The notes under the pieces are model-generated. The model had not been told where the DNA came from and searched no databases. It saw nothing but the letters and a program-made list of their open reading frames with translations. Position numbers and translations under genes: made by a program. A stretch of DNA of 64,000 nucleotides from Rhyacophila brunnea (Eukaryota; Arthropoda; Insecta; Trichoptera; Rhyacophilidae): the NCBI GenBank assembly GCA_022495005.1, contig JAGYXB010000100.1:62001-126000 (forward strand), written 5' to 3'. This document shows positions 20,913-30,999 of the stretch, one piece after another (positions within the stretch are counted from its first letter, which is position 1; each line of letters opens with the position of its first letter).

Positions 20913-22159
20913 TATTATTTTAGCCCCTTCTATATCCAATTTTTGCTACTCTACATGCTATTATCCATCACAATACTGGCATGAAACATCAATGCAGTGT
21001 TCCCAGATTGTAAAAAAATTCTCCTTCGTGAGAAATATTAGTTGAAGAGTGGACAAAAGATAAAAGATATTTCATCCTCAATTGATGACATTATGAAAAA
21101 ATCGACCCTCTAAAAATTTATTATTTTTCATGATTTTAAAACTTTCAGTTTTTGCCATAGAATATTTAACATAGGTATATATAGTAAAAAAGTAGTAATG
21201 GATGACTGTATCCGTAAAAGTGGCAATATTTATTTTTTATTTTTATCGTTCTACTTCAGGAGATTCCGTCATGCTGTTCATTTTTTCCTTCACGATTGAT
21301 TTGCTGATTTTCAGTTTTTTTTATATTATGTTGTATCTGATATGTATCCAAGAATGTACTGTAGTCGCTGATGAAGTAGAAACGTTGGATTTATGCGCAA
21401 TAATCTTTTTGAATGGGTATTTCTTCCTTCTTTGTTGACGTTAACAGTCCTCGCCACCAATAATTATTAATCGATATTAAATGCAGTTTTTTCAGGTTTA
21501 CAGGAGGTAAAGATATGTGATGGGTATAAAAGACAAAACAAAGTTAAGTGCGCATGCACCGCTCTTTTTGTAAACCCATTATACGATTTGTATAATGAAT
21601 ACTATAATCTGTTTGTTTGTCCACCGTCTTTGTTGTTTTTCAAGTAGAATTTTCAGCGTCAGTGTTGTCGCTCTATAAAATACACCGTCGGATTATTTTT
21701 CATTCTGGCAACACGAATTTATCCGTGGCTTTATTGGCTATATTTTTTTTTAATGGTTTACGTAGTTCGCTTTGTACGTCGGGTGTCAAATGTATATTTT
21801 ACGCGAGCAGGAAAAAAGGAAAGTTTTAAACTTTTATAGTTTTATGTGGACTTAACGGCCCGATCGTTAGTTTTGCGTAATAGGACATATGAAATAGAAA
21901 ACGCACCGATAAAACTGTACGTTTTAAAATAAATATTTGTTACGGTTTTGTCTTTCAAAGTTTAGTAGAAATGATTTATTCGAATGGCATGCGATTTCAG
22001 AATATCATGTCACTTTTAAGAATTTCAATCCCAGACAATTTTTAATCCTACTACTACGGGATTATTATAGTATCGATCTCGTGATTAAGAAAAACAAATT
22101 AACAAAAATATGTAATATGTAGTGGCAGTTTGTTAGTTGATGATTAAGATCCCATGGAG
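20913..22159. other. No feature recognised
   Basis: AT-rich. CTGATGAAGTAGAAACGTTG at about 21368-21387 was examined as a ribozyme core and rejected. Open frames of 60-80 codons show no domains. Confidence 0.35.
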
Positions 22160-22290
22160 TTACAGACCATTCCAGTCAGTGAATGAGTGTGAAACTGTTC
22201 TCCATGAATCTTTATCCCGAGCTGTCTGTCTCCAGTCGGTCGCGTTCAACTTCTTTGCGTTCCCTTTGACGTTTTGCGCTCATATTTTAC
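22160..22290 (-). pseudogene. LINE ORF2 C-terminal fragment
   Basis: On the minus strand one frame reads KKLNATDWRQTARDKDSWRT and then SFTDWNGL before a stop at 22160-22162. The W..xARDxxxW pattern is the usual end of RTE/CR1-type LINE ORF2 proteins. It is short, with no RT core; the exact family is unclear. Confidence 0.5.
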
Positions 22291-22856
22291 AGGAGTACCT
22301 ACCAGGGTTCCATCGTATACTTTAAGTTAAAGTAATTACTAAAAATATTGTGTTATATTATGATTTTGCTTCTACGCAAAATGTAAAATAGGACTATGTA
22401 TATAGGCACATCAAATATACAATAAAAAACGATATACCTACATTTAAATAATTCAACACTAAAAATGTACGTATTTTTTCAGAAATACAATAATTTTTAC
22501 CTAATTTTCGTCAGATACACAATGATTGTTTGAAGAAAGGTTTTTCTAACACGGATGTGGCGAAATTGCATTTAACGAGACCACCCTACGCTACTTCAAA
22601 TAAAGCAGTGAATGATTTCCCTCAAACAAAGCCGCACTTCTTTGGTTATCAGTGCATTTGTAAATATATGTTTTTCATAGGCGATAGACTACAAAAAATA
22701 TCGTCATTTGTATAAAAACATTTTGTATTTTTATACAGACGTTTGTACATAGTTTTTATACAATGTTCATTTATTTACGGATAGATGTATGTCGACCTGA
22801 ACTAGGTTTCTAACAAACCTAATACAGTTTGAGTGTTGAGTGTAGGTAGTTAGTAG
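22291..22856. other. No feature recognised
   Basis: AT-rich. A 61-codon open frame at 22530-22715 has no domain. Confidence 0.4.
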
Positions 22857-23337
22857 CAGAGCGTTAGAGCGGACCCTATTTTGAGTTGCTCCGCTCCAGC
22901 TCCGGCTCCGCTCCAGGGTCTGCTCTGCTCCGGGTAAAAAGTTTTAATTTAAAATTTTTATTTTATTTAAGTATTATAAATGTATAAAAATGATAAAAAA
23001 ATAATCGCCATTGTTATTAATTCTATTAAACAAAATTCTCGAAAGCAAATCGTCTCTCATTATTTGCATCTTCTGCCAAAAAAGTGATGTTATTTATCAC
23101 TCGGCAGTGTTGCCATATTTGAAATAATTCCAGTGCTGCAAAGTGTCAAAATATACTATTTTCATTGGATTTTATTACGAAAATTTAATAGTAAAAAAAA
23201 CGTCCGGAGCAGTGGAGCACTACAAATTTTCGGTGATCCGGCTCCGCTCTTGCTCCCGGTAAAATCCGATTGCTCCAGTGCTCCTGCTCCGTGCTCCTGC
23301 TCTGTGCTCATGCTTCGAGCTCCGCTCCAACGCTCTG
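22857..23337. mobile_element. hAT-type MITE-2, copy 1, perfect 8-bp duplication
   Basis: 481 bp with inverted ends CAGAGCGTTAGAGCGGA and TCCGCTCCAACGCTCTG (one mismatch in 17). GTTAGTAG is duplicated exactly at 22849-22856 and 23338-23345. The two ends are unusually GC-rich because of repeated GCTCCGGCTCCGCTCC-type units, while the middle is AT-rich. A second copy is at 62151-62584. Non-coding, mobilised in trans by a hAT transposase. The short open frame inside is meaningless. Confidence 0.85.
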
Positions 23338-24154
23338 GTTAGTAGGCTTTGTGTTATTCGCTATACCAATTTGCATAATAATAATTTTAGTGTTACTTTT
23401 TAGTGGGTAAATAACATTTCAAAAAAGGAAAACCGAAGGAAATATCTATAATCACGTCGACTGTTTTCATTTCATAGGAAATATCGCTCTCGGAAAACCA
23501 ATTAGTTTTCTCGAACTGCGGAGGAGAGGAAATGGGTGATTTTTGCGCGCTTTTCGTCAGCTTTCGACCACTTCCGGCCGTAAAAAGCGCGGTTAACGAG
23601 ACTGCCGATCGGGGTTTAAGCTATGTCCTAATTTGGCCTCAAACCTGCCTCAAAATACACACACAAATACTCACTTATCGTACAGCGTACAGTACACTGT
23701 ATACTTATGTAATGCGAATGTTCAAAGTTACTTTAGGCGTGTTGAATAAATCGTACGGGATCTCTAATAAATAGGGCTGTAAAGTGTTACATTAATCATG
23801 ATTAGTATGGTTAATTATGTACAGATATTTTTGATATGCCTTTTATTTTATTATCAATATTGAACGGCATAATTATTTTTTCCATATCAGACACCTAACG
23901 AATAAGTTATTTCTAAAATGTTTTTGTGGCTGTAATAGTATAATTATAGCGTTTAGGATTTGCAAATTTGTTTTAGTTAGGTTAGGTATTATATTCCGTT
24001 TTGTGATAGTATACGTCTGATTTTATATCAAAATGGATTACAGCTTTTTTAAAATTTAATTTTACTCTGTCTTCTTAAATATACACTAGGTTTTAGAATG
24101 ATTCGCATTTTCGTTGATATGTATTTATACATAACTTATAAATTTTACATATAA
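23338..24154. other. No gene recognised; CpG-richer patch at 23480-23650
   Basis: The patch contains GCGCGCTTTTCGTCAGC, CCGGCCGTAAAAAGCGCGG and CTGCCGATCGGGG. An 80-codon open frame crosses it without a recognisable domain. A TTAGG pair sits near 23980. Confidence 0.35.
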
Positions 24155-24660
24155 CAATTTCCCAAATAAAACCCTTGAACCGAGTGAAATTCGAACGCAC
24201 ACTTTCAAGTTAGTTAGCACAATTTTACAGTTAAAATACAAAATAGTCAACCTTGAAGTGCATGATAATAAAAAATTTGGTTTTTATACCCTTTATCTGA
24301 TATTAATTATTGAGTTAATTAAAAAAAAACCGACAAAAATAATGGTTAAGTCGTTTTTCCCACGTCACTTCCCTCTTGTTTTGTAATCGTTAACTAAATT
24401 TATATCCTTTTAAATTTAAATGTGCAGCTTACATTCTTTGGAAACAACGGGTATTTACTCATGTACAATGTTATTATCCAATATAACCTATTTAAAAAGA
24501 ACTGAAGGTTATGCCCTTTTCCCATTCTAGAGTCGATATTATAATATTTTCCCAAAGAAAACCCTTGGACTGAGTAAAATTAGAATGCACATTTTCAATT
24601 GATTTCTAACCATACTACCTACCAAAGGATTTATAATCCATCTTACGGATAGTTCCCAAT
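24155..24660 (-). repeat. Two copies of an old tRNA-like relic
   Basis: At 24158-24240 and 24545-24605 the plus strand reads TTTCCCAAATAAAACCCTTG and TTTCCCAAAGAAAACCCTTG, followed by AACCGAGTGAAATTCGAACG and GACTGAGTAAAATTAGAATG. On the minus strand the first contains a B-box-like CGTTCGAATTTC. The layout (tRNA-like head then a short conserved tail) resembles SINE-B. The copies are diverged. Confidence 0.45.
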
Positions 24661-24674
24661 AATTGAGATAACTT

Positions 24675-24871
24675 TTTTTTTTTTTTAGAATTATTAATAA
24701 CCATGTCCTTGCTTTTTCGTACAAGGTGGTTGTTAGTAATTTTGGACAATCACAAACACCCAGGCTTTGAGAAAAACACATAAGTATTGTGTCCTCACCG
24801 GGAATCGAACCCAAAACTCTCGGGCGGAAGGCCAGCGCCTTACCCACTGCACCACGAGAGCCGCCTATTTG
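24675..24871 (-). mobile_element. SINE-C with perfect 14-bp target duplication
   Basis: On the minus strand: a tRNA-like head (GGCTCTCGTGGTGCAGTGGG, B-box GGGTTCGATTCCCGG), a body of about 110 bp (TTTTTCTCAAAGCCTGGGTG, CCACCTTGTACGAAAAAGCA), and a terminal A-run (T-run at 24675-24686 on plus). AATTGAGATAACTT is present exactly at 24661-24674 and 24872-24885. This is a complete insertion of 197 bp. It landed in the older tRNA-like relic just to its left. Confidence 0.85.
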
Positions 24872-24885
24872 AATTGAGATAACTT

Positions 24886-25244
24886 AGTATGTTTTGAACA
24901 TTCGTCAATAGATTTCTATTGCATTTAGAAGAATGCGCCTGAAGTTAAAAAAAATAGTATGCCGTTGACTGATACTTTCTTGATGTTTGAATCTTTTATA
25001 TATATATGAATAATTTGATTTGTATTTTTTAGCTAAATATATGTTTCTGAAAATCCCAGTTATGTATTTCAATAAAAATGTTTTGCATTATTAAAAAGTT
25101 CATATACATCCATAAACATAAAAATTATATTATGTGACTTCTCTTTTTTTCCCGTCAAGTTTTTATCCAACTGGCTTCGATTTTCTATGCTTAATCGAAT
25201 AGTTTTGTGGGAGCCATCGAGTTAGAAGTCACGATGTTGTGGTC
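24886..25244. other. No feature recognised
   Basis: AT-rich and non-coding. Confidence 0.4.
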
Positions 25245-25720
25245 GTCAGAAGGAGAGATGAGAAGTGGAGATTTGGTGGTTGCTCCGATGGATGTTGGAG
25301 CGAATTTTATTTGCAACGTAAACAGTCGGTACAAGAGTTATACAGTAGTTTTACAATACTTTTGATACTATTCCGAGGTCCGAATCTCGGTAGGATGAAG
25401 TGTTGTGCGGAGCCATATGGAGACTGAGATACTATCAGACCGGTAACTTATATTCGAGTGACATGTCCAATGCATTATGATCCGCTATTTATTGACGTAC
25501 TCACAATCAAAATACTATCTTGAAAAGAATTTTTAGGAAATAATTATTGTAATTGAGTCAGCTACTATATGGAGTTTGCGTCATCGGATATACCTGACTA
25601 TAGAAAAATTGATATCGCGGAAATAATCTGCAGTAAGCTATTTACTGCGTTTACAATAATTGGACACTCCGGGAAATGGATATTATTCGAGAAGTTGTAA
25701 TTTCGGTAATATATTTAATA
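25245..25720 (+). repeat. Repeat R-D, copy 1
   Basis: About 475 bp matching 33480-33945 with many substitutions: GGTGGTTGCTCCGA, TTTTATTTGCAACGTAAACA, TTCCGAGGTCCGAATCTCGG, TATATTCGAGTGACATGT, TTTTAGGAAATAATTATTGT, AGTAAGCTATTTACTG. No inverted ends or protein are seen. It may be the interior or UTR of a larger element, or an old segmental duplication. Confidence 0.7.
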
Positions 25721-26189
25721 TCGCCGATCAATTTGCTGATACGGATTGAGTTGTTTACCACAATAGTTTTATCATTCATTATTCAAATAATTTATGTTAC
25801 GGACTATACATACGTATAAATCGACGTAAGGCGTGGTTACGTAAGTAATGCTGTAACTATAAAATTATATTTACAACATTATACGAATAATCTCAATACT
25901 GAATAATTATCATAATTTGTTCATAAACCTCTAGTTAAATTAAAATCGTATTAGGACGCAGCGTTTATTAGAGTAGGTCCGTTCCAAGTCCCGGCTGGGT
26001 CAATTATGTGTCGCCGTTAACGACTTACGAAGGCTTTTTCTCGCTACGATAACGCCCGTCGACTTTCTCAAATCCTCCCACACCGGTTTTTTTTATATTT
26101 CCTATTCTAGGTATATACATATTATTTCAGTACACTGTTCTATCGAATGTATACTATGTGTTTCTGTCATCAATAAATAAGAGTATAAT
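25721..26189. other. No feature recognised
   Basis: AT-rich with a CG-richer spot around 25975-26085. No coding evidence. Confidence 0.4.
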
Positions 26190-26623
26190 ATTGAATACGT
26201 GTATTAATTAAGGCTCTAAGTACCAAAAAGTAGTATTGCCTGTAGATACAAAATACCGAGTCATTGCAGTAAAATTTCATGAAGCAGACCTTTCGAAAAA
26301 TGTGGTTTTACAGTGTGAAGCAATCACGGCAGCTTCTATAATTTTAGGTATTAGGAACTCGCAAGTGTCAACACACCATCGTCAGCCATTTTATATTGAA
26401 TGAAGTTGACCACTGTAGTGCTATTTACACCATTATAAATAAAATAGGCTAACGGACTTACAACGTCGACAGGTTTAAATATTTTGCTGTATTTTTTTGA
26501 CTTGCTTGAGGCACTTAGACCAAAGCTGAAGTTATTGGCGTTAGTATGTAGAACACTTTTCTATAAAAATGACAGTTTTTTTGTTTTTGGTACTTAGAGC
26601 CTTAATTAATATACGTATTCAAT
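26190..26623. mobile_element. 434-bp element with 40-bp terminal inverted repeats
   Basis: ATTGAATACGTGTATTAATT-AAGGCTCTAAGTACCAAAAA at the left is matched in inverted orientation at 26584-26623 with one mismatch in 40. The inner 17 bp start with TTAAGGCTCTAAGTACC on each side. A TTAA-flanked element (piggyBac type) sitting in a palindromic target is therefore an alternative to a 40-bp terminal repeat. The interior (about 350 bp) has no open frame of interest. Confidence 0.7.
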
Positions 26624-27324
26624 GTAGAGCTAAGTTTTATTTTGATGATACTTTGACCAATAATCTTATCTCTACACTTTCTTCATCATTATTGTCTGGG
26701 GTGGGTTCCTCCTAGGTTACTCCGTCCAGTTACCGGGTGGTATTCGAACTTTTCGTAATCCCTAAAACTTTGGGGTGGTTCATAAAATGACATTATATGA
26801 TTTTCAATATATTTCAACTACCCCGATCGTTAAAAAATAAATTCGTTGAAAATAATCGATTCCAGTATAATGTTATCACGTAATATTCTATTCTCATAAA
26901 AAATAGTTTATAATTTATTGGTTTTCTGACGTTACATTTAATTTAAGGTTATGTCTTTACCTATCAAAGGCACCATGTGGGAAAACACGAAGCTTGCCAT
27001 TTGAGACATTTTTTGATAATTTACAATTTCAACTGTATTAATTAATAAATATGTATCTGAAAACATTAAAAAGAAAAATATTTTTTATTTTAAGTCAAAG
27101 ATAAACTATACAATAATAATTGTAATTTTTTTTTATAAAATGTGAATTTGTCAAAGGATCCTATCTTATTATTACATATATTTTATGGTCATATTTATTA
27201 TTACAATTTCGTTTATTAACTTTTCTATGCTGTACCTCAGAGATTTTTGACTAATTCATAGTTTTAATATTTTTATATTTATTTAAAAAAAACATCGATT
27301 TTTATAAAAATATAAATGTAAAAT
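26624..27324. other. No feature recognised
   Basis: AT-rich and non-coding. Confidence 0.4.
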
Positions 27325-27590
27325 ATAGACGTTGCCAAACAGCTGAAATGGAGATGGGCGGGGCACATTGCTCGCCGAAAGGACGGCCGCTGGACAAATG
27401 CCGTCATCCAATGGTACCCAAGGGGTACGAAACGGCCACAGGGTCGCCCTGAAAGCCGCTGGATTGACGAACTGGTAAAGTTCGGCGGAAATACGTGGCA
27501 GCGAACGACACAGGACCGAGAGAGTTGGAGAAAGCTTGGGGAGGCCTTCATCCAGCAGTGGATTCACCCCGGCTGATGATGATATAACTT
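27325..27590 (+). pseudogene. RTE-like LINE ORF2 C-terminus, 5' truncated, frame open
   Basis: An 84-codon frame runs from the truncation point to a TGA at 27574-27576. It reads DVAKQLKWRWAGHIARRKDG, RWTNAVIQWYPRGTKRPQG, RPESRWIDELVKFGG and EAFIQQWIHPG. This is the characteristic C-terminal tail of RTE-clade endonuclease/reverse transcriptases, and the stop is followed by a GATGATGAT tail typical of that clade. No start codon exists because the 5' part is missing. The sequence is nearly identical to 31259-31659, but that copy has a 1-base deletion in GGTCGCCCTGAAAG. Minus-strand open frames across this region are shadows. Confidence 0.8.
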
Positions 27591-28699
27591 GAAATCCTTA
27601 TTATTTACTGAATACAAGAACCATGTCTTAGTATAGTATGGCAGCGTCGCAGTCGAACTCCCTAGCTAGAGTATTATACAGTGGCATCCTTATTTTTATG
27701 TGGAGGTAATCGATTTGATTTAATTTATTTTGTTATATTATAGAATCTTTTTTACGATGATTAACTTGGCGTTTGATTTTTATTAGATAATTTTAGCATA
27801 TAACCTAGTAACCATTTGCATTCTCTCTCTAAATCTTCTATACGTGTTTGATTCGGAGTAAAGATGTAATAATTATGTAATGTATTGAGAAAATAGCTAA
27901 CAACAATATCTCTTAAAATATATTAATATAGCCTATATTGGGGGCACATATGCTTTGCTTAAGAGCTGTGTTAGCAAAAGGAGTTTTTTGTCATATAAAT
28001 GTATCATGTGTATAGGGTAACTATGTTCTTTCTCCGTAAATGTCAAATTTTCATTCCAATCACGCGTCTTCCAGCTAATAAAATGTCGATGTTTCCCCTA
28101 ACGGGTCAAACAGTGTTTAGTAGTTTACGACTTGTCTCTCCCCTTTTTTGACGCCGTTCCCTTGGATTGTCATAGTCTCAAAAAATACGCAAACTCCTTT
28201 CACATCGTGTCATAAATAATAATAATTATTTTTAAAGTATCAGAGAGAACATATTGTAAGACTCCCAATACTTTAATTACAGCACAAACTATTTGTTTAA
28301 TATGTTTACACCATGCCGTGAACTAGCTGTTTGTGATCAGGTAGCGAAGTGTAACCACTTCCGTTTCCGTTATTCCAATTTTAAAATTCATTGGAACTCA
28401 TTTTATGCAAGATTTAACAAAAAGAAATAAATGAATTTAGTTTTTTTCTATCACTTGCATACCTACAATCTACGTTGATATCACAATTTTCTACGTCAGT
28501 CAGAGTGTCATTTTCATTTCCCCTCTCAATTTATGTTTGATAAATTGTGTTTTAGTTCTGTTTCTGATATCTAAAGCGTTTTTTTCATGCATGTGAAATG
28601 TTTTTTATTACAAATGAATAACATCTAGTCTAACCCTTCTGCCAAAGATGAAGAGCTACTTCAGTGGCCAAACAAAATCTGTACTAATTTAGAATGTGT
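27591..28699. other. No feature recognised
   Basis: AT-rich. TTTAATATGTTTACACCATG near 28298 faintly resembles the LINE 3' signature found at 16600 and 46350. Confidence 0.35.
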
Positions 28700-29340
28700 C
28701 ATTTTTTAAATCATCGTCAACCGGGGTCGATCCACTTTTGAATGAAGGCTTCTCCTAGCTCCCTCCACTCCTCTTGGCCTCTAGTTCTTTGCTACATCCA
28801 CCGAATTTTATGAGTTTTTTCGTCTATCCAGCGTGTTTTAGGGTATCCCTGTGGGGTGTTTAGTGCTCCTTAGGTACCACTGTATGACGGCATTTGTCCA
28901 GCCTTTTGTCATTTCATCTGCTTAGCGACATAAATTTCACATCGCGCACTCTTGTCTGCTTCCTTATCCATTGATTTATTTTGTGATCTTTACGCGTTAT
29001 GTCTAACATGCACCTTTTGGATTTTTAGATTTCTCTTACATTGAGAGTCAATGTTTCACATGCATTCGTGAGTGTTGGTTGCACACATTAGTTGAACACT
29101 TTTCGCTTAAGACACAATGAGAGGCCATTTTTGAAGATACTATTCAGGCGTGCAAACGCCACTCCATGCCAGTTTGATTCTGCGAGAAATCTCGTCATAC
29201 ATCGTCAATTGACATTTGTTGTCCAAAATAGACGTGGTTGTTGACCCACTCGATTTGAGTGCTATTGATGAGGGTCGCTTTTGGTCTAGCAAAGTAGGTT
29301 TTAAAATTTACTTTACTAAATCTCACTCCACCTCACATGT
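28700..29340 (-). pseudogene. RTE-like LINE ORF2 relic, longer piece
   Basis: On the minus strand, AFARLNSIFKNGLSLCLKRK then VQPTLTNACETLTLNV can be read around 29160-29050, followed by pieces of the ITRKD..NEW and IQWYLR blocks. It ends near 28700 with a decayed GGGGTTGACGATGA tail, the same end as the copies at 27325 and 31259. Many frame breaks. It extends further 5' than any other RTE copy here. Confidence 0.65.
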
Positions 29341-29852
29341 TTTCCAATTGTTCCATTCGGCCAGTATTAAGTTAAATTCAAATCAAATATCATGATTAAA
29401 ATCGCCTAATGTGGCGTCTCCTTTAATATCATTGCCTCAGTATACGACTGCATTTCCCTAAAGGGCATCAAGATCGACTACTTGTTTTCATTCTCGCACG
29501 ATTAATGATCCATCCGAATAAATACGAGTAGCGGAGATAAACGATATTATTTTTTGCCCACTCTGGAACGGGAATGAGGTTAGGTACATTGTTATGAAGA
29601 TGAATGATGATTATTTTTGATGGGTCGACTAAAAGAGTAATCAAACTTGAAGACTGAATATCTTTCTAACAAAGCTTTATTCTTTATCTTCGGCACTTAT
29701 TGCTAAGTATTATTTATATTTGTACGTATTTTTTTCTCTATGAATCTATCGTAAAGAATTTCTTACTTTTATTTATAAAAGGTGTTTTTTTAAACTTGAT
29801 AGAACTTGGAATTGTAAAAAATAATACAAAAAATTAACTTTAAATCATTTTT
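29341..29852. other. No feature recognised
   Basis: AT-rich and non-coding. Confidence 0.4.
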
Positions 29853-30366
29853 GAAGTTATACTTCTTTAGGCGCGTTTAGGAAATCAGATCAGAGTATAT
29901 TTTTGGCGTGTGACATGTAACACATAATTTATTTTTTCACACGAAAAAAAAACGCACTCGATTGGATTCAAACCACCAATTGTTCGGTTATCAGCTGAAC
30001 GCACTACCTTTACGCCACGGTATGGTACTGCAATCGTGACGATTATACAGTATAATATTATAGTTTAGAATTGTTCCGTTGCCTAGGCAGCGAAATTATT
30101 ACTGTCGGCCATTTGCAATTCCTTACGTAAACAAACGATTAAACGTTAGAGTGACATTTGGTACTTTAAAAATAAAAACAACGAGAAACCATTATATAAT
30201 TTAGTAATATAAGTTAAAGTGTATAGAAATAAACCAATGGCGTTCCAATAAGCGGTCCTTTTTCATGAGTGTGTAATTTAACAAGATTATTAAGAGCTAG
30301 TCGAAGATTCTAGGTTATCACAAGTTTTGTTTTTGTTTTATTACGCCAAAGAAGTATAACTTCTAA
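29853..30366. mobile_element. Inverted-repeat element with an internal tRNA-like segment
   Basis: GAAGTTATACTTCTTTAGGC at 29853 faces GCCAAAGAAGTATAACTTC at about 30346-30364. The core GAAGTTATACTTC is itself nearly palindromic. Inside, on the minus strand, 29955-30030 shows an A-box-like TGGCGTAAAGGTAGTGC and a B-box-like GGTTTGAATCC, with TTCAGCTGATAACCGAA between them. A tRNA-like segment in the middle, followed by GTGCGTTTTTTTTCGTGTGA, echoes the SINE-B layout. No target duplication was identified. Confidence 0.5.
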
Positions 30367-30689
30367 CGCGCGTACATAAGTACACACACCGATTTTTTTT
30401 AAATTCGTAAGATCAATACACGGCAGTAACATTTAAAAATGATTTCGTGCATATGTTTTTGACGACGCGGATTATAAACATCCAATTTTGTACTAATTTT
30501 TAGCACTGCTGGCTGAGCACGGTAATAATCCGAGGTGGTTTCTGGGCTCCTGAAGTTGCCTCCTCCAGTTTATTCTATCCTCCGCACTTATCCTTCAATC
30601 TTGGATTCAAATCGCTCGTGAAATCTGTGCCATGTCACCCAACTACCGTACATATAATCTATATGGTAAAGATTTCGATTACGATTTTT

Positions 30690-30990
30690 AATTTGAGAGA
30701 CATTTAAAAAGTCAATACTAGACGTGCCATAAGAAGATGCATGCTGGGCATAACGCAAAAATATAAGAAAATATACCAATGGATAAATAAACAGACAAAA
30801 GCTCTCGATGATATAGATGTCAACAAATTGCTGAAATATATATAGGCTGACTTGGTACTAAGCACTGTGCAAATGGTTAATTATAACCTAAAAAACACTT
30901 TATCGATGGTTTGATTATATAATGGTGCAGAAACGAGATGGTGCACTGGATTGGGCCTGATCCTCGACAGGCGGCGTGTGATTCTGTTAA
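30690..30990 (+). pseudogene. RTE-like LINE relic
   Basis: CCATAAGAAGATGCATGCTG-GGCATAACGCAAAAATATAA and ATTGCTGAAATATATAT correspond to the RRCMLGIT.K and KQLKWRW blocks of the 31259 copy. GATGGTGCACTGG matches the decayed RWTNAV block. Stops in all frames. Confidence 0.5.
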
Positions 30991-30999
30991 ATTCTTAAA

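Noticed and set aside
21368..21387. CTGATGA...GAAAC string as a hammerhead ribozyme
   Set aside because: Only four bases separate the two core strings, too few for stem II, and no GTC or stem I complement follows.
24795..24865. Functional tRNA gene on the minus strand
   Set aside because: It continues into a SINE body with an A-tail and is bounded by a 14-bp target duplication, so it is a SINE head.
27279..27567. Two minus-strand open frames of about 90 codons
   Set aside because: Shadows of the plus-strand RTE C-terminus at 27325-27576.
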